In this document: positions 45,442 to 55,797 of the stretch, one piece after another
Numbering within the stretch: position 1 is the stretch's first letter
How the letters are laid out: each line of letters begins with the position of its first letter
Source of the DNA: Choanephora cucurbitarum
Taxonomy: Eukaryota; Mucoromycota; Mucoromycetes; Mucorales; Choanephoraceae
Reading direction: 5' to 3'
Length of the DNA: 64,000 bases
Assembly: GCA_025331435.1 (NCBI GenBank)
Contig: JAIWNI010000016.1
Coordinates: 186,001-250,000, forward strand
Made by a program: the position numbers and the translations under genes
Notes under the pieces: generated by a model
Told to the model about the DNA's origin: nothing
The model's input: the letters and a program-made list of their open reading frames with translations, nothing else
Databases searched by the model: none

Positions 45442-45565
45442 TTTATTGTAGATATATTCTGTAGTCTAAGGTAAAAAAAACAAAAGTCCAAGTTGCTACA
45501 GAACTGTGTATATTTATACTTTTTTTCTGTCATATCACTCGAGAGTTCCAGAAAAATTGAGCGAT

Positions 45566-45578
45566 TTCGAGAAAATTC
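45566..45578. promoter_or_regulatory. heat-shock element upstream of the Hsp20 gene
   Basis: TTCGAGAAAATTC has three alternating pentamers (TTC-2-GAA-2-TTC), the trimeric binding site of Hsf1. A further TTCCAGAA half lies at 45546-45553. It is about 125 bp before the Hsp20 start codon, with a TATA-like TATAAATA near 45510 between. Confidence 0.7.
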
Positions 45579-46289
45579 GACCTTCCATTTTTGTTCTTAG
45601 TGGTGAATATATCATACTCAAAACGAACATTGGATAGCGTAATTGGAGGTGTCTCATTGGTACGACAATTTCTCTCTAGCAAGTTCTAAGAAAGAAAAAG
45701 AATGCACTTTTTTTTTCAGCAGTAAACCAAGCTGTCATACAAGATAAAATTGAAGTTTCTTTGTTAGCTAGTTGAAGAGGAAAGCAAATGAGTTTTTTTT
45801 TATTCTTTGAAAATGAAATCCAATTCACTCAATTTGAATATGAAGATAAAAGAAGAGTCGCATAGTGGTTATTGGATGGGAAACAAGGTATTTCATGATA
45901 TTAAAAAGCAAATTCATTCAGCTTGAACTCTCCTGTTCTGCTTGAATAAAAGAAATAGACAGTGCACAAAAAACATCTATATGTCCTTTCAGAGTTGTGT
46001 TTGCGTTGAATTTAGACTCCAAGTTGATGAGTGTGAAAGAGGGTTTTCGGCCAAGTAATAAAATAAAACGGCGAGAGAAGTCATGATGGAGCAACTCATA
46101 CTAATCTGATGATTGTAAGTAGTGTGTTAGGCATATTCAAATCCCTAGAGTTGCACTATTACAATTATCCACTTGTCCTGTAGTAATATAGATAATTACA
46201 AAGCAAGATCAAAGGTATAGGCTTTCAAAGACTGTATCCTATTCACCAATATTCATGCAAATTTAAAGCGCCTTCAAAACGCGACGTCA
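45579..46289. other. intergenic upstream of the Hsp20 gene
   Basis: About 0.7 kb of AT-rich DNA with no coding region recognised. It ends where base composition changes abruptly to GC-rich. Confidence 0.4.
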
Positions 46290-47885
46290 GCTATTTCATT
46301 CGGAGGCTGAAATCTACACTCAGATCAACCATGTCTAAAGTTCATCTCTACTATTTTCTTTTTTTTTTCTTCTTTGTCGCGCGCTGAGCGAAGGTCTCTT
46401 GGGAGTCATGAAGACTTGACGTTGATTGTTTCTTCCCGGGTAACTCTCGATAGGTCATGTTTCTGATTAACTCTCAAGTAGTGCAAATCACTTTCCCAAA
46501 GACCTTGGCGTTATGATGTATTGGCTTCGTGCCTGTGCATCAGCTTTTTTTAGGGATTACTCAGAGAGGTAGACGCTGTATGGCGGTGAAAGCAATGTGT
46601 GATCCACTTTGTCTTTCCATCTACTTGGGAAAGTCTCTCACTCTTGACATCTGTGCTGCGGTTAACCTTCAGATCCGTCCTCTCTTATGCACTTTAGACG
46701 TATTGTACAGCTTGGGTCCAAGCTTGCCTCTGGTTTTCATGCTAGCCTCCGATTAACAAGCAGCCTCTGTCCCAATGTATCTTTGTCTCATGGTCTTTAG
46801 TGAAGAGTGTGATTGTGATGGAGGACGCCTAACCGTTACCATGCTTGCTGACTCTCGATCGCCTTCTTTTATGATTACTGGTCAATTGTCTCTTCCTGTC
46901 TCTATCCTTCTTACTCTTTCTTCTTTCTTGATCCAAGTCCTGATGGTTAGTAGCCATACTACTGCTAGTCACTTAGGGCGGGGGGTAAGGATTAGCCTTA
47001 TCCTGTGTTCGGAAACCGCAAACGAGTACACGTCCTTCTTCCGAGGGTTGGATTGTGTTGCTCACTTGATCCACATTCGCGGCCTTGTCATCGCCATAAG
47101 CGGCTTATGCTTTTCTGTATAAGTGGTATTATGGGGGTTTAGCGACTGGTGACCGGAGCGTCTTCCCAGACTGGATGATCTCGAAAGCCCAACATACGCA
47201 GAAAGGACGTTGTGCGTTAACACAAAGTTGCGGACAGTGGAAGTCTTCTCTTTGATCAGTACAACACCGGGTGCCAAGTCTTCCGGACTGCTAAGGCTTC
47301 GGCCAAGCCCTTTTTTTCAAAAGAGGGGGAGCAGATAACAAACTTGGTCATTTTTTATTGGGATAGAGCAATTGACTGTTAAAGGTAATTTGCCGGAAGG
47401 AGCTATAGATTGATTGCTTCGCACTGTCACTGGGCACCTATTGTTGGATATTTTCTTCTCTTGGCAACAGGGGAGGGAGATACTCAGAAGGAACATCCAC
47501 CGTCTGGCCTGGCATGGAGGCAAGAGCACTGCAAGGTGTCTGACAATAGCCCCGGAACCGTTTTCTGTTTTTTAATTCACTTCCGTATTCTTTGTTCTTT
47601 TTATGAACTCATTTATGGTGCAGCACTAAGATGGACGTACTTGGTTTTAACGCATTTTTGAAAGGTATCCTCTCCGTTGTTATTGCGTTTGTCAGTATTG
47701 TTGCCTTGCATAACCGAGCGGTACCTGGCTGGTGATTCAGTCAGCTTAGTTATGTTGACGCGACGCGCTGTAAAGTCGATGGATGTCACATCACCATGAG
47801 TAATCCCGCTCAACCCTTTTCTTTTTCCCCCACTTTTTTATTATTTGTATCCCCCTTTACCACCATACGTAGCGCGCGTCATTTA
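46290..47885. other. GC-rich block without recognisable genes
   Basis: Visibly richer in G and C than its surroundings, with CpG-containing strings such as GTCGCGCGCTGAGCG. Open frames on both strands stay short (115 codons or less), overlap and resemble no family. It could be an old retroelement, an untranslated RNA locus or transferred DNA. On the minus strand near 47062-47277 one frame reads VVLIKEKTSTVRNFVLTHNV, which I cannot place. No terminal repeats were found. Confidence 0.4.
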
Positions 47886-48787
47886 TCAACCTCAGTGTGT
47901 GTGTGTAGTAGGTGTCTTTAGACACAAGTTTTTTGGGATTAGAAGCACTTTTTACCTTCTCGTGGTTAATCCTGTTAGTATCAAGATCATTCAGCTGATT
48001 TTGAGAACCAAAAGAAAGTGCACTTTGTAAAGTAAAATAAATAATTTTTAATATCATAAAGCTTCTTTTTTTTGTCAGCATTCAAGAAGTGTATTGAAAT
48101 AAAACGTGAGATTTGCAATGTTCGCATCGCTTCTATTGTTATGTGCTTCGCTGCTCTTATTTACGATCAAACTATCTATATATGCATACGATAGAGTAAG
48201 CTTATAACGAGCCATAAATACTCATCCTGAAACAGTCCATCAGTTTTTTTCAAATCATGACTTTTACAATATACTTGTAATGTAGCTAGGTTGTTTCTCA
48301 AGAACCTCTCCCCCAAAAATTCCTGAAATTTCCTGAATTATTTTATTGGGTGAAGGTACTCTCTCTTGTAACTTATTCAAGACCCAGCAGAGTTAACTTG
48401 ATAGAAATCAAGAGGAGTCGGGAATAAGATAATCAAAAAAGCTTATTGACTTGCGCCTATTGGTTACGACCCTATTATTATTTTTACCAAAAACGAATAC
48501 CTACTAAAAAAAAAATGCCAATTGATCATAGGCTTCCCTCCTATTTGATCACTATTTTATTCTAAAGCCATCTAATTCAATAATAAGGAAATGTTACATG
48601 TTTTCAAACTGATTTATTTTAGTTACCTTAGTGTATACAAACGGATATTTTTCTTCCTTCTCTTTTTTTAGTTGAGACCTCACTTTAACTGAATTTAAAA
48701 TTGAATAGTACTCCATTTTCTCTCTCTCTCTCTCTCTGTTTTTCTCTTTCTCTCTCTCTCTCTTTTTTTTGTTTATATTTACAAGTC
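47886..48787. other. intergenic with second copy of a dispersed repeat
   Basis: About 0.9 kb. 47955-48020 matches 38488-38555 in two blocks (CCTTCNCGTGGTT and TTTTGAGAACCAA). A CT microsatellite (about 48718-48765) directly precedes the A20/AN1 gene and is probably its core promoter or 5' UTR. No gene seen. Confidence 0.4.
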
Positions 48788-49452
48788 ATGGAAAACGATA
48801 ACAACAACAACAAGAATAAGAGTGAAAAAGCATCTAGTTTATGCTCTGCAGGATGTGGCTTTTTTGGTAGTGAAGCCTTTGATAATATGTGTAGTCAATG
48901 TTTTAAGGCTCAGAACAAGACTCCATCTGAACCTACCAAACCGATGGTCAAGACCCCATCTGTTGATGATACATCTCTAGTTACTGCTATTGAAAAGTCG
49001 AGAAAGCACCTTAGAAGCCCCTCGCCTATTGAGCAGAGAACAAGCAGTGCACCTGTCTCTTCCACTGCTTCACCACCTACCTTACAGGATACGCCAAATG
49101 AGAAACCTATTCAACAGAACAAAGGAAGATGCTTCAAGTGTCGATTGAAGGTAAGATAAAGAGATAATCGAAATAGGCAATTCACCAATAGTGATCATTA
49201 GGTTCCTTTGGCGAAACAGGCAACTAACAAATGTCGATGTGGATATGTGTTTTGTGATAGTCATCGTTATCCCGATAGACATGACTGTGATGTTGATTAT
49301 GCAAAAATGGATCGAGGTAAAAAAAAAATAAGTGTTGTCATCGTTTACTGTAGTTATCTAATGTGTTGCTAGAAATATTGGCCAAGAACAATCCCAAGTT
49401 ACATGAACGTCCAAAAGGTGGTAGATCCTTTCAACGTATTGATAGTTTGTAA
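48788..49452 (+). CDS. A20/AN1 zinc-finger (ZFAND5/6, stress-associated) protein
   Basis: Small cytosolic ubiquitin-binding protein of the SAP/ZFAND family, linked to proteasome stress responses. Three exons. The A20 finger is CSAGCGFFGSEAFDNMCSQC; a Ser/Pro/Thr linker follows (HLRSPSPIEQRTSSAP). The AN1 finger spans two exons: CFKCRLK, then PLAKQATNKCRCGYVFCDSH, RYPDRHDCDVDY. It ends NPKLHERPKGGRSFQRIDSL, the family-typical basic tail. Product about 190 residues, the usual size. The start is the ATG just before the Asn-rich leader. Confidence 0.93.
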
Positions 49453-49949
49453 TCTATAACTTCTCTCTTTCTTTCTTTCATTCTCTGTATACACACCATT
49501 ACATACTCTGCATATCTCTTTATGCATTCAACTTATACACACACGCACACACATCTATATGTACATAACATATATTCATTTACATGATCACATCTTGAGC
49601 AAGATTAGTTTTTTTTTTTTTTGCTTATTGTATTCTCTCTTTTTTTTCTAAGGATCCCACTATTAAATCAATCATAAGCTTATTTCTATCTAACCACGCA
49701 TTGTTCAATTGAAATCTACTTAGTGATAGACATGAGTATACAACCAAGTCTCCTTTTTCTTTTTTCTCTCTCTCTTTTACTAAGCTTATTTTTTTTTTTA
49801 GTCCTAAACTTAGTCCAAGTTGAACAATAGGAGGAGAGTGAAAAATTCTCTCTATAAAGTGACGGGACTATTCTTTTCATAAAAATTTACTATTTTTTTT
49901 TTCTTTTTCTTCTTTCTTTCTTTCTCTTTTTATACATACATAACATAAA
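49453..49949. other. intergenic between A20/AN1 gene and PAB2
   Basis: About 0.5 kb, with CA-rich and T-rich tracts and a pyrimidine-rich stretch just before PAB2. No coding region or structured RNA recognised. Confidence 0.45.
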
Positions 49950-50921
49950 ATGAGTACTTTAGAAAAGGATCCCAACACTAAAGAAGTAGAAGAGACTGTG
50001 ACTCAGACTGAATCTCAAGTTGACCCTTCTGAAGTGGACAAAGTAAATAATAAAGGAAAGAACGATGACTGGGTTATTTATAGGCTTTATATAGGAATTG
50101 GAAGACATGAAGAAGCGCGTCAAAGATATGGAGGATGAAGCAGCTAAATTGCGTGAAATGCAAGCAGAAGTAGAGAAATCCATGCACCCAGAAGAAGGTA
50201 AATGAAATAAGGCAGTTTTGACACCACATCATCTATAAAAAAAAATGAAAAAAAGAAGAAGAAAAAGAGGAAGAGAGAATAAACACAAAAAAACATTAGA
50301 TAAAGAGACAGTAGACAGTCGCTCTATTTATGTTGGCAATGTAAGAAAAGAGAAAAAGAGGGGGGAGTGGAGACTGACTGAAGGATGAAAGAGGGCTTTA
50401 ATTTCATATGTAATTTACATACTATGAATTCTAATTGAATTGACAAATTAGGTTGACTACGGTGCTTCTCCAGAAGAACTTCAAGCTCATTTTCAATCTT
50501 GCGGTACAATCAACCGAGTGACTATCTTGTGTGATAAATTCACTGGTCATCCTAAAGGGTAAGCTATAATCTACTTACGCGTCATAATTGGTATTCAACC
50601 CTTTTTTTTTCCTTCTTTTAGTTATGCCTATGTTGAATTTGCAGAACCTAGTTTTGTGAATGCAGCTGTTGCCTTGAATGAAAGTCTATTCCGTGCTCGT
50701 CTGTTAAAGGTCACTCCTAAGCGTACAAATGTGCCAGGCTTCTCTGCTCGTGGAAGAGGTCGTGGTCGTGGTGGTTTCCGTGGTGTTCCTTATTATGGTC
50801 ATTCACCTATGTATGGTTATCGTGGTAGAGGGTAAAGTTATAGAACTTTGTGTGTGTATCTTTCAACTTATTCTTTTCTTTATTTAGTCGTGGAAGAGGT
50901 GGTTTCTATAGTCCTTATTAA
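49950..50921 (+). CDS. PAB2: nuclear poly(A)-binding protein Pab2/PABPN1
   Basis: Nuclear RNA-binding protein that controls poly(A) tail length and RNA decay. Six exons. An acidic leader ([20 protein letters not shown]) joins to the coiled coil [30 protein letters not shown]. One RRM follows: SRSIYVGN (RNP2), [44 protein letters not shown] (RNP1), [15 protein letters not shown]. The tail is Arg/Gly-rich and ends GGFYSPY, as in PABPN1. Read-through of the first intron (50043-50089) would give a truncated frame. Complete and intact. Confidence 0.95.
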
Positions 50922-52103
50922 ACATTATATGAATATAAACTGCTTTAAAGTGTATAAATTGTCCAACAAATCTAAATGACCAAGTCACAATTTTTTGACA
51001 ATCTAAAAAACTTATCATGCTTCGTGTACAAAAGGATGCTGTTTTGTGATTGAAATCAGTATTGAAGTGACTGATAGTTCTTGAGAAAGCAGGGAGAGTT
51101 TCTTGGAAGAGCAAAGTTGTTATCCCAGAAATGGCAATAGCAGAGAGTTTGTCACGGCCATTTAACTCTGGAGCCAACACCCATACCTCTATCACCAATC
51201 ATCATGATCAACTGCTTCTGGGTTGGTCTTCTGCTTGCCTTTTCGATCTTCTATCTTAGGATTCAATCAAAGACGTTCTCAGGCACAGATTCTGACAATA
51301 GCGTTATCCGTGCCAGAGAAAACGAAATCTTTAAGTTGTTGAGGATCTGGATTAAGGCTTGCATCTTCGTTAATATCAGTTTTTTTTTTGGATATATCTT
51401 AGCGTCTTTTCAGCTTTTTTTGCAGGCATGGTGACAGCTCTACGCCGAATGTACAGATTGAGTTAGACAAATCGCTCTTCAACAGCCAAATGACTCTCGT
51501 ATCTTTGAGTTGAGCTATCCCCTTTCGAATTTCAATTGAAGCTTTCTTTCGAAGAGTAGTAGACACATCGTCACCGGCTGTTCTTGCTGACCAGATTGAG
51601 TACTTTTGATTTTGTTGACTGCATTGATGTTTGGTAAACAGCTACAAAGACTGGCTTCAGCTTCTTCAGAAGGAGTACGCCTTGATGGTTCAGTGGACTG
51701 AGTGAGAACATCATCTTCAAATAACATACTTTTTTTTATCAGACCCTTTATTTCAAATATACGTCTTCTTCTCGGCCCACATGTTAGATAAATTAGTATG
51801 GTAGGCAGTAAAAGCAGACATGCAATATTCTTTGGTCAGAGAATTCTTTTTTGGAGAGCTGTTTTATATTGTTGATTCGATTCAAAATCAAAGGATATGT
51901 TGCTTTGCTAGTATCAGTCATGCCTCTTACACTATAGAATTCAGATAATAGTAAAACCAGATGCCTGCTGGTAAACAAAGAGCGGATTTGTGTATCAAGA
52001 GCATCATGACTTCGAGAAAGTGGGCTAGCGGAATGTGTTCTTGCATTGTAAAATTGTCAGGACATATAATCCTGTGTTCTAAAGCCTTCTGCTGTTTGGA
52101 AGG
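50922..52103 (-). other. degenerate repeat DNA, coding-like scraps
   Basis: Minus-strand scraps such as WVLAPELNGRDKLSAIAISG (from 51198) and PSRRTPSEEAEASLCSCLPN (from 51727) have coding-like composition, but no continuous frame or splicing plan could be built. The closeness to the KDZ-like fragments suggests the same kind of decayed element. Confidence 0.3.
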
Positions 52104-52400
52104 TTAATTTGGTTTGTAGTCCAGCACAAAGGTATGATTGCGAAATGAAAGCATGGTTAGAAACACAAGGAGTTGGAAATCAGCTACAAAATCAGATGTA
52201 GAAGGGACAAGCATGTTCATCTTGGTGTTAAATATGGTCTTGATCGGTTCATTCAAGTTTTTCCTCAGAATTGAGTTGAATGACACAGTACAGACAGCAT
52301 AGTTTTCATCCTCAGTTTTCTCAGCTTCCAGTTCTTCAGGCACATCTTCAGATGGCATATCTTGCAGAAGGAGAAGCAAACCCTTTAAGCTTATCTTCAA
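52104..52400 (-). pseudogene. repeat-derived open frame of unknown family
   Basis: 98 residues: acidic start (DMPSEDVPEELEAEKTEDEN), then SFNSILRKNLNEPIKTIFNT and SDFVADFQLLVFLTMLSFRN. Looks like one exon of a larger protein. It follows the KDZ-like remnant in the same direction. Function not recognised. Confidence 0.35.
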
Positions 52401-52483
52401 TCATATAACTTACTTTGATATGAATAAACCCGTTTGTGACAATAAGGAAAAAAAAAAGAAAAACTGAAAAGCCTTTATATGTT

Positions 52484-53423
52484 TTATTTATCGTTCCAAT
52501 GTCTTGATTTTTTTTTTGATCTTGTTAGTAAACTTGCTGTGTCCAAATATGAGTCACTTATACCTTGTCCTTGGCAAAGAAAGTCAATCTTCTGTACAAA
52601 AAGTACACATTGTTCACAATCAGCTCTGTAAGTGGATTGTCCTAGCAATTTAGAGAGGATTAGTCGACATGATTTTGTATTGAGGCACTTTTTTTTTACA
52701 TTGATTTCCAAAGCATCGTTTCCATAGAATGATTGGTTCCAGATTCTGGCAAAGCAATGGTTGGACACACAAGCGTTCGTCTTGAACAAGTGAAAGTAAT
52801 CCAACAAGGCAAAGTCTAATGCACGCTCAGGAGATTGGTATGAAGCAGGCATCAATTGGTTGATAATGAGCTGCTTCACCAAAGGAGAACATGAGCAATG
52901 CTCAATGCTGATTTTCTGAACACCTATTCATCTTTAAGTTTCATTGTTGATATACTGTGTATGACAACTCACCATGCAAAAAGTAAAGTGTCATTGACAC
53001 TGACTTCTTGTCAGAACAATCGCATGGAGTAGGCTCAAAGGAAGCACTCACTCTGGTTGGGTTAGCTCTTTTCTTTACCTCACGAGACTTGAGGTACCAC
53101 TCGATCACCTCGGAGTTCTCGCTGCACTTCTGCTCGGATGCGGATCTAGATCGACGAGCATGCTGAGTCAAACCTTTGTCGATCTCAGTGCCATCATCTT
53201 CAAAGTGGGAGAGACTAACGTTTACACTTCGGCTAGCTCTCAGGGCACGAGCGCCTTTTTCGTGCCTCTTCACGTAAGCATCGTAAGCTTTGGAGTTCGC
53301 TGCCTCTTCTTCATCAGACGTAATTTGTCTGGCTTTGGCTGTTCTTCTGGTACGTTTGCCAGTGGGCTGGACTTTCATTCTTTTGAGTAAGGTGTACATG
53401 CTGGTGATATTTTTTGAATTCAA
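52484..53423 (-). mobile_element. KDZ-like (Kyakuja-Dileera-Zisupton) transposase N-terminal part
   Basis: Two exons joined across an intron at about 52909-52968 (LYFLHG | VQKISIEHCSCSPLVKQL). The first exon is basic and disordered (RTRRTAKARQITSDEEEAA) and ends PTPCDCSDKKSVSMTLYFLH. The C-x-C pairs (CDC and CSC), followed by LDFALLDYFHLFKTNACVSN, resemble the cysteine-cluster region and the ...FSIRLLDFYH... block at the start of KDZ transposases. The catalytic domain is absent and the frame ends at 52484. A family label is tentative. Confidence 0.45.
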
Positions 53424-53925
53424 AATAGAAAAGAAAGAAAGGGAGATACAAAGAGATTTAGGATAAAGTTTTTGTCAATTATCTGGCATTTAAACGTTGA
53501 ATATACTGCATAAAGAGGTATCTTTTACTGAGCAGAAAGCCTTTATTCATATAATATTCTATAACAATGTAATTCTCTTTATATAGCATTGAATGAAATG
53601 TACAAGAGAAAAACGAAAATACGTAGGTAATTAGAGTGAAAATTAGATTTTATTCAAGTCATTCAAATGCACTAACTTCATCTACAAGCGCTTTTAAATC
53701 GTCAAACTTTGCACTCTATGAAATGCAATTCAAATTGATGAAAATAACCTTTTGGAAGATGTTATTTTGTCTGATTTTCAAAAAATTGAGAGTGCTATTT
53801 TGTTATTCTAATCTGATTGGTGAATAGACTACTTGAATATATATTAAGTCTATAGGATGCCCTTACTTTTTTTTTTCTTTACTTTTTTTTTTTTCCTATT
53901 AGCAGTCTTTAAAATATATATAACG
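53424..53925. other. intergenic before the R3HCC1-like gene
   Basis: About 0.5 kb of AT-rich DNA with a T/C tract just before the next start codon. A frame at 53636-53827 is probably chance. Nothing recognised. Confidence 0.4.
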
Positions 53926-54635
53926 ATGGGTGGAGATTATGACTACAATGAACAACAAGAAGATTGGGAAAACATCTTGAGACAATACGATCGATACAGT
54001 TCTAATGATGATGACAGAAGGAGAAGTAAGAGAGCAAGTCGTATTATGGACGCATACCAAGACACACCTGGTAAGACGAACTATATTTCATATTATACAT
54101 AAACTAACTATGGATATAGTCGAGATACCTGTTGTTGATGAACCCACCACTGTACTAGACTGCTATGACTTCCCACCTGCCTTTAAAACCCATCACTTGC
54201 ACGATATTTTCAGAAGTTATGAAAGTAGTCGTGGTGGCTATAGAATCAAGTGGTTATCTGATACCCGAGCTCTTATTATTTTCGATCACCCTTCTACAGG
54301 TAAAATCTAAATAAAGGAGACGTGTTTCCTATTGACTTATTTTCTATTTAGCCAAGAAAGCCTATATCGATAATGTGGCTCATGCATTGGCCAAGATTCG
54401 TCCTTATGAAGGCCCACTTGATTTCTTAAAGGAGAATCAAGCCCCTCAAACTCAACAGAGAAGACCTATGTCAATGGATAACAAAAGACAATCATTTAAT
54501 GGCTATAGTAATGGTAGAAATTCAAACAGAAATTCAATGAGAAGTAAGTGATTTATAGATTTAACGATGATTTTGTTGATTTATTTTTTGTTAGTTGATG
54601 AAAGTGATATTAAGAGATTAAGTGTTGCCCTTTAA
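53926..54635 (+). CDS. R3HCC1-like protein with an RRM-type C-terminal domain
   Basis: Four exons, about 180 residues. An acidic and basic leader (MGGDYDYNEQQEDWENILRQ; RRRSKRASRIMDAYQDTP) precedes the core. The core reads TVLDCYDFPPAFKTHHLHDI FRSYESSRGGYRIKWLSDTR, ALIIFDHPSTAKKAYI and ALAKIRPYEGP, which matches the C-terminal RRM-like domain of animal R3HCC1/R3HCC1L proteins (YDFP..FKT..L...F..Y...G..IKWVDDTHALGVF). The R3H domain itself is absent. The tail is Asn/Ser/Arg-rich and ends IKRLSVAL. Exact function is unknown; RNA or exon-junction association is an inference from the animal relatives. Confidence 0.7.
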
Positions 54636-54989
54636 GGAGAGTTAAAAAAAAGAAAGGAGTAGACATGCTTATTTTTGTTACACATCAATTAAAAATAAAA
54701 AGGTGGTGATAAGTATCTTATTTGCATTGATGAAACGCGTGTCACATACACTATTTTGGGAAACCAACGTCTTATAAAATCACAATTGACAGCCAATGAT
54801 ATTAATAAGAATGAAATCTGTGTTAAAAGCAAACAAACAATATGACCAAATGTATTCTTAAGACTGAATCATAAGATATTTAAGAATCATAATTCTGTCT
54901 GGAGAAGCATAAATCTCTCACTCTAGCCCTGTTTATATATAAAAGAATTTAAAAAAAAAACAAAATTATCATTTCTCTATTATACACAA
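54636..54989. other. intergenic upstream of ATX1
   Basis: About 350 bp of AT-rich DNA with no recognised feature; probably the ATX1 promoter and the 3' UTR of the previous gene. Confidence 0.4.
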
Positions 54990-55291
54990 ATGACAGTAAA
55001 GTAGAGAAAACAGTATAGAACAATAGATTAACTGTATTGACTCTATAGCAATATACCTTTCATGTTCAAATGGCCTGTTCTGGTTGTTCTAATGCTGTCA
55101 ACAAGGCTTTAAATCGATTGGAAGGTAAGTAAAAAGAATAGGGTATGTTAGATGGTTATCTAAATCAAAGCTTAGGCATTGAAAAGGTAGACATTAGTTT
55201 GGATGATCAGACAGTCATGGTCATTACTCATTTACCCTATGAGACAGTCCTTGAGGCTATCAAGAAAACTGGAAAGACAGTGAAAGAATAA
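54990..55291 (+). CDS. ATX1: copper chaperone Atx1
   Basis: Cytosolic Cu(I) chaperone that hands copper to the Golgi P-type ATPase Ccc2. The first exon is only 6 nt (ATG ACA), followed by a 53-bp intron (54996-55048). This gives MTQYTFHVQMACSGCSNAVN, with the MxCxxC copper motif in MACSGC. Then KALNRLEGIEKVDISLDDQT VMVITH and AIKKTGKTVKE, the last containing the conserved lysine loop. Product about 67 residues, normal for the family. A search that ignores tiny first exons would start at the internal Met and lose the first beta strand. Confidence 0.92.
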
Positions 55292-55797
55292 AAAAAAATG
55301 GGTGGCTTAGATGGTTTATCCAGAACAATCATATCCATTTATGGCAAATGCTAATTAGACTGCATAAATCAGAAAGTCTTGTTTGTGTGACCCAAAACGA
55401 TTCTTTATGTGACTTCAATTGTGAAGATCGTCCCTTTAATAGATATTGTTTTTACCGAGAAAGTACAAGAAACGTGGTTTATAAATGACAACATTTTCAC
55501 GTTTCTTTCTGTTCTTGACAACAATTGAACTTGAAACTCACCGTGAAAGAGGATGGTATTCTCCGAGGAAAAGAAAGTGTGTGTGTGTGTGGCAACATTC
55601 TATTTTTATATCTATCATAAGAAATGCTTAACAAAAAAAGACAGAGAGAGAGGGAGTCAAAAGTGAATAAACCTATAAAAGGTAATATTCGAGGAATAAA
55701 TAAAATCCTCCCTAAAACAAACCTCTCCTTCTTTCTTTCTTTCTTTCTTTTTTCACCCCCATTTTCCTCTTTCTTATTTGTTTGTTAAAGACGGTTT
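55292..55797. other. intergenic between ATX1 and the GRAM/VASt gene
   Basis: About 0.5 kb; contains a GT microsatellite near 55577 and a CTTT-rich tract (55730-55755) just before the next start codon. No gene seen. Confidence 0.45.

Noticed and set aside
46529..47122. Two plus-strand frames in the GC-rich block
   Set aside because: They are an effect of high GC (few stops), overlap frames on the other strand and show no domain.
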